DNA of 5,990 nucleotides from an uncultured Clostridia bacterium. Lineage in GTDB: Bacteria > Bacillota > Clostridia > Lachnospirales > Lachnospiraceae. Location: positions 1-5,990 of the forward strand of contig CAMOHF010000077.1 of NCBI GenBank assembly GCA_946614685.1. Direction: 5' to 3'. Below are positions 1 to 5,588 of the stretch, one piece after another; within the stretch, counting starts at the first letter, position 1, and each line of letters opens with the position of its first letter. The notes below the pieces were generated by a model. That model was given only the letters and a program-made list of their open reading frames with translations, ran no database searches and was not told the DNA's origin. Made by a program: the position numbers and the translations under genes.

Positions 1-63
1 CTCAGTCGGTAGAGCGTCGCATTGGTAGTGCGGAGGTCACGGGTTCGATTCCCGTCAGCAGCT
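1..63 (+). tRNA. tRNA-Thr(GGT), 5' end missing (window edge)
   Basis: This is the 3' part of a tRNA gene; the first 10 nucleotides (acceptor 5' strand, U8, A9, G10) lie outside the window. Visible parts are the rest of the D arm (CTC, loop AGTCGGTA, GAGC, 1-15), an anticodon stem TCGCA/TGCGG (17-21 with 29-33) around the loop TTGGTAG, a 5-nt variable region (34-38), the T arm ACGGG-TTCGATT-CCCGT (39-55), the acceptor 3' strand CAGCAGC (56-62) and discriminator T63. The anticodon is GGT at 24-26, preceded by U33 and followed by A37, which decodes ACC/ACU threonine codons. The 3' CCA is not encoded (the next bases are a T run), so CCA must be added after transcription. The gene may be the last of a tRNA cluster to the left. 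Confidence 0.93.
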
Positions 64-76
64 TTTTTCATGCCTG

Positions 77-114
77 TACACCGGTGAAGGTTATGCTTCG
101 CCGGTGTATTTTTT
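77..114 (+). terminator. Intrinsic terminator downstream of tRNA-Thr
   Basis: A 13-bp stem (77-89 with 96-108, a single T-G wobble at 85/100) closes a 6-nt loop (90-95) and is followed directly by six T (109-114). This is a textbook Rho-independent terminator. It ends the tRNA transcript and separates it from the diguanylate cyclase promoter about 35 bases downstream. Confidence 0.92.
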
Positions 115-147
115 ATTGCTTGTGTGAAATAAATGAAGCTTAAGCCG

Positions 148-176
148 TGGATTGTTTCATACACTTGTGGTATAAT
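148..176 (+). promoter_or_regulatory. Extended -10 promoter of the diguanylate cyclase gene
   Basis: A perfect TATAAT (171-176) is preceded by TGG (168-170), giving the extended -10 motif TGnTATAAT. The -35 at the matching 17-bp spacing is weak (TGGATT, 148-153, 3 of 6 to consensus), as is common for extended -10 promoters. Transcription should start near 183, giving a leader of about 30 nt to the ATG at 214. No riboswitch could fit in so short a leader. This is likely the housekeeping sigma promoter for the 214-4540 gene run. Confidence 0.75.
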
Positions 177-213
177 CTGATTTAACTTGGGAGACTCTCG
201 TGGGGGGAGTATT

Positions 214-2373
214 ATGAATCAGAAGATGCCGAAATTGATCAAAGTATGCGTCATATTCTATTTTATTCTTTTGGCGCTTTTTGTCTGTCACATTCTGTTC
301 TTCACGGATGTGAAGAATTTTGTACGTGTCGGAAGAGCGGGCGAGCAGCATAATTATGCTGACGGCTGGAGGCTTGACTCGGGTGAAGAGGTAGATGTCC
401 GAGACATCGGTGCCGGAGACTTCGGCGGTCATTTCCGCATATCCAAACGGCTTCCGGATCATATGGACGAGACGGACGCACTCTATTTTTCAACCAGCAA
501 TCTCAGATTTAAAGTATATGTGGACGACGATATCATCTATTCCTATGACACCGTGGAAACCATGACGGGACGCGGGGATGGTGTTTCCTATCATATGATC
601 GGACTCGGAACCAAGGATCAGAACCACACCGTCGTGCTTGAATGTGAAACCGTATTCTCTGACGGACGCGGCGGACATATCAATCAGATCCATTTCGGAC
701 CGGAAGAACAGTTCCGCTATTATACGATCAACCGCAATGCCCTTGGCATTGTGATGTCTGTGCTGATGATGATCTTTGGCGTTGTGCTGATCATATTCTT
801 TTTCGGGATGGCCAAGAAGAATCCTATCATCCGTTCGGCATGGGCGCTCGGAATGGCAGCGATCCTGCTCGGTATATGGAATCTCTGCGATACCGGTATC
901 CCGCAGCTTTCCACCGGCATTACCTACGCAAGCAGGGATATCATCTATGTGCTTTTGCACCTGGCGGGCTTCCCCATCATATTCTTTGTCAGCTTTATCA
1001 GTCAGGTAAGAAGGCGCCTGTTTGTGTATCTTTCCTTCCTGACGTCCCTCTTGAGTTTAAGCGGGATACTGATCGCCCGGTATGCATTCGGTGTGGATAT
1101 GCACAATATGGTCGTTGCGATCTATCTGTCTTACGCAACTCAGCTTGTGTTGATGATCCTTACGATTGTTGACAATGAAATCTACTGTCGCAGGAAGCAG
1201 GTATCTTCCAAACTGCATTTCTTCTATATTGGTGCATCCCTGTTTGTGATCATGTCTGCGGTGGACATGATACGTTATATGCTGAACAAGCGCAGCTCCG
1301 CAGGACACGGAAGCTGGTTCCGCTTCGGCATTGTGATGTTCTTTGTGTTTATGGCGATTCAGGTATTCTCCTGGTGGTCAAAAGAAAAGACTTCCCTCGA
1401 GAGAGACAGATTTATCAACCGATTGCTTCAATACGCGACGGGTGCGGATGATCCCGATACGAAGATCAACAAGGTACTTGAGTATCTGTGCTCCGAGCTT
1501 CATGCCGATCGTGCGTATATCTTCGAAGATATGCTTGACGGAACCTTTGACAATACGTATGAGTTTTGCAGGGAAGGCGTGACACCGGAAATCGAGAATC
1601 TCAAAGGGCTTCCTTATGATGGTGTGGTTGACGGATGGTATCATGCGTATGAGCAGGGAGAACATGTTCTGATCAATGATATCGAGAAGTATCGGGAGAT
1701 CAGCGAGAATATGTATAACGTTTTAAAACCCCAGGGCATTCGTACGCTGGTTACCGGCCCGCTTGTGCTTGAGGGAAAGATTATCGGATTTTTCGGCGTG
1801 GATAATCCTCCCGAGGAAAGCATGGAGGAGATATCGGAGATCATTCGTCTGCTGATGTATTTTATCTCGGCGATGCTCTATGAACGCGATCAGAGAAAGC
1901 GTCTGATCGATTACAGTTATCACGACGGCCTGACGGGTGTGGGTAATCGTCGCGCCATGAAAGAGTTTGAGAAAAACCTGCTTGATACATCGAGAAGCTA
2001 TGGCATCGTTATGTGCGATATCAACGGACTGAAGATCGTGAATGACACGGAAGGACATGATGCCGGAGATGAGCTCATTAAGAATGTATCGAACTGCATC
2101 TCAAGAACCTTCGGCCGAAAGAATGTGTACCGCCTCGGTGGAGACGAATTTGCCGTATATGTATATGAGGACGACAGGGAGGCATTCTTAAACAAAGTTG
2201 AAAGCCTAAGAGATCTCTTCTCGAAAAGAAGCCTGCAGGTGTCCGTCGGTATCTCCTACGCGGAGGGCGGAGATCATGACTACGGCGCGCATTTTAAAGA
2301 AGCGGATAACCGTATGTATAAGGCAAAGAGAGAGTTTTACAGCGGGAAAAAAGATCGTCGACACAGCGAATGA
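214..2373 (+). CDS. Membrane-bound diguanylate cyclase (jelly-roll-like sensor, 7TM, GAF, GGDEF)
   Basis: Predicted to condense two GTP into c-di-GMP at the inner face of the membrane. The 719-aa protein (numbered from ATG 214) has an N-terminal membrane anchor (about 8-30). An extracytoplasmic, beta-rich region (about 31-170) resembles the galactose-binding-like sensor domains of Clostridia GGDEF proteins. Seven hydrophobic segments follow (about 176-198, 207-224, 242-262, 268-288, 296-318, 333-353, 367-387), then a GAF-like domain (about 396-556) and a GGDEF domain (about 561-719). The GGDEF domain has YHDGLTGVGNRR, the metal loop DINGLK (D602) and intact RLGGDEF (642-646), so it should be active. 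The RxxD inhibitory site expected five residues before GGDEF is absent (FGRK there), which suggests no classical product feedback. ATG 214 is preferred because GGGGGGAG (202-209) lies just upstream. The in-frame TTG at 187 would start almost at the predicted transcription start. The ligand is unknown. The stop is 19 bases from the next gene. Confidence 0.9.
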   Translation: MNQKMPKLIKVCVIFYFILLALFVCHILFFTDVKNFVRVGRAGEQHNYADGWRLDSGEEVDVRDIGAGDFGGHFRISKRLPDHMDETDALYFSTSNLRFKVYVDDDIIYSYDTVETMTGRGDGVSYHMIGLGTKDQNHTVVLECETVFSDGRGGHINQIHFGPEEQFRYYTINRNALGIVMSVLMMIFGVVLIIFFFGMAKKNPIIRSAWALGMAAILLGIWNLCDTGIPQLSTGITYASRDIIYVLLHLAGFPIIFFVSFISQVRRRLFVYLSFLTSLLSLSGILIARYAFGVDMHNMVVAIYLSYATQLVLMILTIVDNEIYCRRKQVSSKLHFFYIGASLFVIMSAVDMIRYMLNKRSSAGHGSWFRFGIVMFFVFMAIQVFSWWSKEKTSLERDRFINRLLQYATGADDPDTKINKVLEYLCSELHADRAYIFEDMLDGTFDNTYEFCREGVTPEIENLKGLPYDGVVDGWYHAYEQGEHVLINDIEKYREISENMYNVLKPQGIRTLVTGPLVLEGKIIGFFGVDNPPEESMEEISEIIRLLMYFISAMLYERDQRKRLIDYSYHDGLTGVGNRRAMKEFEKNLLDTSRSYGIVMCDINGLKIVNDTEGHDAGDELIKNVSNCISRTFGRKNVYRLGGDEFAVYVYEDDREAFLNKVESLRDLFSKRSLQVSVGISYAEGGDHDYGAHFKEADNRMYKAKREFYSGKKDRRHSE

Positions 2374-2392
2374 TCCTGATATGGTGTTTGAT

Positions 2393-2866
2393 ATGAAGAA
2401 AGAAGAAAAAACCAATGTCATGCGTGTGCTTGACGGAAAGAAGATCACCTACGAGCGTCATGCATATGAGGCGGACCCGACGCTCTCCGGAAGTGAGATC
2501 GCGTGTATCCTCGGTGAGCCTGCGGAGAAAGTGTTTAAGACGCTTGTGACTCAGGGAAAGTCCGGTGCTTATTATGTATTTGTGGTTCCGGTTGAAGCAG
2601 AACTCGATTTGAAGAAGGCAGCGAAAGCGGCAGGCGAAAAGTCGGTGGCCATGATCAAACAGAAGGAATTGCTTCCTCTTACGGGCTACGTGCACGGAGG
2701 GTGTTCGCCCATCGGCATGAAGAAGCATTTTCCTACATTCATACATGAGACAGCCCCGGATTACGACAAGGTATTTGTGAGTGCGGGGAAGGTCGGACTC
2801 CAGGTGGAACTTGCACCGCAGGATCTGATCAAAGTAGCGGAGATTACTCCTACGGATCTTATCTGA
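2393..2866 (+). CDS. ybaK: YbaK/EbsC-family Cys-tRNA(Pro) deacylase
   Basis: A cytosolic editing enzyme. The YbaK family hydrolyses Cys-tRNA(Pro) formed when prolyl-tRNA synthetase mischarges cysteine, protecting translation from Cys-for-Pro errors. At 157 aa it has the normal length of a stand-alone YbaK. Diagnostic pieces are the N-terminal KTNVMRVLD (6-14), VFKTLV with the family's conserved lysine (K49), VVPVEAELDLKK (64-75), the GGCSPIG loop (102-108), and GKVGLQVEL (132-140). The start at ATG 2393 gives MKKEEKTNVMRVLD, the usual family N-terminus. Upstream in-frame starts (2276, within the cyclase gene, and 2381) would add non-family residues. The ribosome binding site is weak (GGTG at 2383-2386, six bases before ATG), so translation may depend partly on the cyclase gene 19 bases upstream. 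It shares no pathway with its neighbours, and the placement may simply be operon hitch-hiking. Substrate specificity is taken from the family and cannot be tested here. Confidence 0.9.
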   Translation: MKKEEKTNVMRVLDGKKITYERHAYEADPTLSGSEIACILGEPAEKVFKTLVTQGKSGAYYVFVVPVEAELDLKKAAKAAGEKSVAMIKQKELLPLTGYVHGGCSPIGMKKHFPTFIHETAPDYDKVFVSAGKVGLQVELAPQDLIKVAEITPTDLI

Positions 2867-2906
2867 GACAGAAAGGATACGTACGCATCTGCGTGCGGTC
2901 GAAGCG

Positions 2907-3635
2907 ATGTGTAAAGAGAAGCATGACAAAAAAAGCGTATTGATCATAGAGGATGATCGGGAGATTCGGAAACTGCTTTCCGATTATCTTTGCGAACACG
3001 GATTTGATACAGCAACCGCTGCCGACGGAAGAGAGGGTAGCGAGAGACTGGCGACGGAACGCTACGACGTGGTGCTTGTGGACATGATGATGCCGTATAA
3101 GTCCGGTGATGCGCTGATTGCGGAACTAAGGAGCAGGACGGATGATCCGGATGTTTCCAGGACACCGGTGATCGTGATCTCCGCAAGGTCCGCTATGGAC
3201 ACAAGGATCGAAGTATTAAAGATGGGGGCGGATGATTATATCATCAAGCCCTTTAACTTGGATGAGGTCCTGGTGCGGATCGAGGTGGTACTTCGTCGGA
3301 GCGGGCATGGCGCCTATACGGATGCGGACGAGACCGGGGGACATATGATCACCCACGGAGATCTTGCATATGATGAAGACAGGAAGACGGTTACCGTCTG
3401 TGGGGAGGAGGTACGTCTTACCGCCAAGGAACAGGCGCTGGTCAGGCTCTTTCTTACGAATCCGGGCAAGACATTTTCCAAGGCGAATCTCTACGAGTCC
3501 GTCTGGGAAGAGGATTACTGCTACGAGGATAACACCATCAATGTGCATATGAGCAACCTGCGTAATAAATTAAAAAAAGCCTGCGGTCACGATGTGATCG
3601 AGACCGTCTGGGGCATCGGGTACAAATTGATATGA
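2907..3635 (+). CDS. OmpR/PhoB-family DNA-binding response regulator
   Basis: A cytosolic transcription factor activated by phosphorylation. The 242-aa protein has a receiver domain (about 10-130) and a winged-helix DNA-binding domain (about 145-242). Receiver landmarks are the acidic pair D16/D17 (LIIEDD), phospho-acceptor D59 (VLVDMMMP), S92 (VISARS) and K114 (YIIKPF). The C-terminal domain shows RLTAKEQALVRLF, the recognition-helix region NTINVHMSNLRNKL and the terminal WGIGYKL wing typical of OmpR proteins. The ATG at 2907 has no good ribosome binding site at normal distance. The nearest, AAAGGA (2872-2877), is 29 bases upstream with a small hairpin between. The reading frame is open upstream but offers no better ATG or GTG. 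It overlaps the kinase gene by ATGA, so the two are a cognate pair. The likely target is the repeat-rich promoter of the ABC transporter at 4578-4626 (inference). Confidence 0.92.
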   Translation: MCKEKHDKKSVLIIEDDREIRKLLSDYLCEHGFDTATAADGREGSERLATERYDVVLVDMMMPYKSGDALIAELRSRTDDPDVSRTPVIVISARSAMDTRIEVLKMGADDYIIKPFNLDEVLVRIEVVLRRSGHGAYTDADETGGHMITHGDLAYDEDRKTVTVCGEEVRLTAKEQALVRLFLTNPGKTFSKANLYESVWEEDYCYEDNTINVHMSNLRNKLKKACGHDVIETVWGIGYKLI

Positions 3636-4540
3636 TTGGCTATATTCTTGTAATTGTGGGGCTGTTCATCTGTGTCGGATGTCTCCTCGCACACATTTTC
3701 CTTCTGAAACGAAATATAAAAGACATCACTTCGGAACTTAAAAGAAACAGAGAAAGCAGCTATAATCGCGAGATCAGACTGGCACTGCATGACAGAGACA
3801 CCAATGCGCTCGCCGTGGAGATAAACAACAATCTGAGCTATCAGAAGAAGCTAAAGCTTTCCTATGAAACAAAGAGCAGGGAACTCGAGCAGTCCATCGC
3901 CGATATCACACACGATCTTCGGACGCCGCTTACCGTGGTGAAGGGGAACCTGCAGATGCTGACCGGAGAAACGCTTTCCGACAAGGGACGCGAATACCTT
4001 CAGGCCGGTATGCAGCGCACGGATTCTCTGAAGAACATGGTGGATGAATTCTTCGAACTGACGCTCCTTGAAAGCGATGACCGGCCTGCGGATACGGAGT
4101 CTGTCGACCTGGTGGGTTTTTTGACCGACACCATCATCCATCACGAGGTGATGATCAGGGAACACGGGCTTACACCGAATCTGGTCTTTCCCAAAAAGCG
4201 CGTCGACGTACGGGCGAACAGGGAGATGCTCGGTCGCGTGTTCTCCAATCTTCTTACCAATATCACCAAATACGCGAGGGACAGTTTCACGCTTGCTGTG
4301 GAGGAGTCGGATTCGGGTACACCATGCACGGTCAGGCTTATGAATGCCCTACTGCAGGATCAGGCGCCCGATGTTGATCACATCTTTGACCGGACGTATC
4401 GAGCGGACAGGGCAAGAAGCGACGGCAGTGCGGGACTCGGGCTCTCCATTGTGAAGCTTTTGATGGAAAAGATGGGCGGCGGGATTTCGGCAGCGATCGA
4501 TGACGGAAATCTGACATTTACCATTATATTTGCGGGATAA
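3632..4540 (+). CDS. Sensor histidine kinase with a single N-terminal membrane segment
   Basis: Predicted to autophosphorylate on His and pass the phosphate to the response regulator encoded just upstream. The 302-aa protein has one membrane helix (about 3-25), no room for an extracellular sensor and no HAMP domain. A helical linker (about 26-85) leads to the dimerisation domain with H94 in ITHDLRTPL, then the ATPase domain (about 195-302). The N box is NLLTNITKYA (N206, N210), the F region is HIFDRTYR (250-257), and the G2 loop is GSAGLGLSIVK (265-275). The usual G1 motif DxGxG is missing; the equivalent stretch reads LMNALLQDQAPD (236-247), a variation also found in other Clostridia kinases. 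The short membrane-only input resembles kinases that read an envelope signal through a transporter or within the membrane. ATG 3632 overlaps the regulator stop (ATGA), indicating translational coupling. The gene ends inside the following terminator stem. Confidence 0.92.
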   Translation: MIGYILVIVGLFICVGCLLAHIFLLKRNIKDITSELKRNRESSYNREIRLALHDRDTNALAVEINNNLSYQKKLKLSYETKSRELEQSIADITHDLRTPLTVVKGNLQMLTGETLSDKGREYLQAGMQRTDSLKNMVDEFFELTLLESDDRPADTESVDLVGFLTDTIIHHEVMIREHGLTPNLVFPKKRVDVRANREMLGRVFSNLLTNITKYARDSFTLAVEESDSGTPCTVRLMNALLQDQAPDVDHIFDRTYRADRARSDGSAGLGLSIVKLLMEKMGGGISAAIDDGNLTFTIIFAG

Positions 4541-4573
4541 AATTCACGGGATATAAATCTCGTGAATTTTTTT
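4539..4573 (+). terminator. Intrinsic terminator after the histidine kinase
   Basis: A stem pairs AAAATTCACG (4539-4548) with CGTGAATTTT (4561-4570). It can extend inward through a G-T wobble at 4549/4560 and further pairs at 4550-4552 with 4557-4559, leaving a 4-nt loop (4553-4556). The T run continues to 4573. The stem begins within the TAA stop of the kinase. It should end the upstream transcript and keep the ABC transporter under its own promoter. Confidence 0.88.
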
Positions 4574-4577
4574 ATGG

Positions 4578-4626
4578 TTCTTAAGATTTTCTTTAAGATT
4601 TGATCTTAAAGTGTAAGTGTAAGATC
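4578..4626 (+). promoter_or_regulatory. Candidate response-regulator-controlled promoter with TTAAGAT repeats
   Basis: TTAAGATTT occurs twice in the same direction, at 4581-4589 and 4593-4601 (12 bases apart). The second copy is also the left arm of a 19-bp palindrome, TTTAAGAT-TTG-ATCTTAAA (4592-4610). A fourth partial copy, TAAGAT, lies at 4620-4625 and may serve as the -10 (4 of 6 to consensus). It sits 18 bases after the direct repeats, which then occupy the -35 position, as at promoters activated by OmpR/PhoB-type regulators. A start near 4632 would give a leader of about 18 nt holding AAGGAG (4638-4643), six bases before the ATG. The repeats are directly visible; the regulator assignment is inference. 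Confidence 0.6.
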
Positions 4627-4649
4627 AAAATCAGAAAAAGGAGTATGCC

Positions 4650-5588
4650 ATGAGCAATACGATTGTAGAATTAAAACATGTGACAAAACAGTACAGTAAG
4701 CAAAAGGCGCTTGATGATGTGTCCTTTTCGGTAAAGGAGGGCAGCATCGTCGGCTTGATCGGACCGAACGGTGCGGGAAAGACCACCATCATGAAGATTC
4801 TTGGGGGACTTGTCTTTCCGACCGAAGGCGAACTTTCCGTGTTTGGAGAAACATCCGTCGACGGATTAAACCATGCGAGAAGCAGATCCAGTTTTATGAT
4901 CGAAACGCCCTACGCCAAGGCGTCCATGTCCGCGCGGGAGAATCTTGAAAAGCAGAGGATCCAGAAGGGGATACCGGAAAAAGACCGTGTTACGGAGATG
5001 CTTCGCTATGTGGGCCTTAGCGATACGGGAAAGAAGAAGGTGAAGAACTTCTCGCTCGGTATGCGGCAGAGACTGGGCCTTGCCAATGCATTGCTCGGAC
5101 GACCGGAGCTGATGGTTTTGGACGAGCCGATCAACGGACTCGATCCCGAGGGTATCGTAGAGATTCGTGAGATGCTGAAACGACTCAATAAGGAGTTAAA
5201 GACCACCATCATCATCTCGTCTCATATCCTAAGCGAGCTGTCCCTGCTATGTACGGATTATGTATTTATCAATCACGGAAAAATCATCGATACACTTTCG
5301 GCGGAGGAACTGGCTGCCGAGGCCAGCGAATATTACCACATCGATACCGACGACAATGAAAAGGCGAGTGTGATCCTTACGAACACGCTTCATATCGACA
5401 AACTGGAAGCACTGGAGGACGGTTCACTTCGCATCTATGAGGGCCTTGACCGCATCCGCGAGATTTCCAAGGCACTTTATGATGGCGGTGTGATCCCGAC
5501 CACACTTTCCAAAAATGAAGTGAATCTTGAGGATTACTACATGCTGAAGGTCGGACACGAGGAAACGAAGGAGGCACAGAATGTATAA
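4650..5588 (+). CDS. ABC transporter ATP-binding protein, BcrA/LanF-like
   Basis: The cytosolic ATPase subunit of an ABC exporter, predicted to power the permease that follows. The 312-aa protein has a complete nucleotide-binding domain: Walker A GPNGAGKTT (38-46), signature FSLGMRQ (134-140), Walker B LMVLDEP with catalytic E159, D-loop NGLD (162-165) and H-loop H192 (ISSH). The Q-loop glutamine is replaced by glutamate (FMIETPY, E85), as in BcrA and LanF ATPases of peptide-antibiotic and lantibiotic immunity exporters. A C-terminal extension of about 90 residues (about 220-312), ending near NEVNLEDYYMLKVG, is also usual for this subfamily. AGGAG lies six bases before ATG 4650. The gene has its own candidate promoter and overlaps the permease by 8 bases. 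With the two-component system next door, resistance to or export of a membrane-active peptide is the best guess. The substrate cannot be read from the sequence. Confidence 0.93.
   Translation: MSNTIVELKHVTKQYSKQKALDDVSFSVKEGSIVGLIGPNGAGKTTIMKILGGLVFPTEGELSVFGETSVDGLNHARSRSSFMIETPYAKASMSARENLEKQRIQKGIPEKDRVTEMLRYVGLSDTGKKKVKNFSLGMRQRLGLANALLGRPELMVLDEPINGLDPEGIVEIREMLKRLNKELKTTIIISSHILSELSLLCTDYVFINHGKIIDTLSAEELAAEASEYYHIDTDDNEKASVILTNTLHIDKLEALEDGSLRIYEGLDRIREISKALYDGGVIPTTLSKNEVNLEDYYMLKVGHEETKEAQNV
5568..5574 (+). promoter_or_regulatory. Ribosome binding site of the permease, inside the ATPase gene
   Basis: AAGGAGG, a near-perfect Shine-Dalgarno, lies within the last codons of the ATPase gene and six bases before ATG 5581. 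It fixes the permease start at the overlapping ATG rather than the internal ATG at 5593, and suggests the two subunits are translated at matched levels. Confidence 0.85.

Noticed and set aside
39..76. tRNA 3' end as an integration site (att) of a mobile element
   Set aside because: No integrase, no second copy of the tRNA 3' end and no composition break is seen in the window; the tRNA is followed by its own terminator.
152..157. TTGTTT as the -35 of the cyclase promoter
   Set aside because: The spacing to TATAAT is only 13 bases, too short for a sigma-A promoter; the extended -10 explains the promoter better.
187..213. TTG start at 187 extending the cyclase by nine residues
   Set aside because: It would begin about 4 bases after the predicted transcription start with no ribosome binding site. 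ATG 214 has GGGGGGAG just upstream and gives a normal membrane-anchor N-terminus.
115..213. c-di-GMP or other riboswitch in the leader of the cyclase gene
   Set aside because: The predicted leader is only about 30 nt, and no GEMM-like or other aptamer pattern is visible.
490..960. 156-codon minus-strand frame opposite the cyclase, and the 110-codon plus-strand frame at 840-1172
   Set aside because: Both are His/Cys/Arg-rich translations of the membrane-coding region in the wrong frame, with no ribosome binding site or family resemblance.
2276..2392. Longer YbaK reading frame starting inside the cyclase gene
   Set aside because: The extra 39 residues are the out-of-frame translation of the GGDEF C-terminus and do not match the family N-terminus, which begins around ATG 2393.
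2881..2896. Terminator between YbaK and the response regulator
   Set aside because: The short hairpin is not followed by a T run, so it cannot be called an intrinsic terminator.
2294..2947. 217-codon open frame on the minus strand
   Set aside because: It lies opposite the YbaK gene and cyclase end, has no recognisable domain and a composition typical of an antisense shadow.
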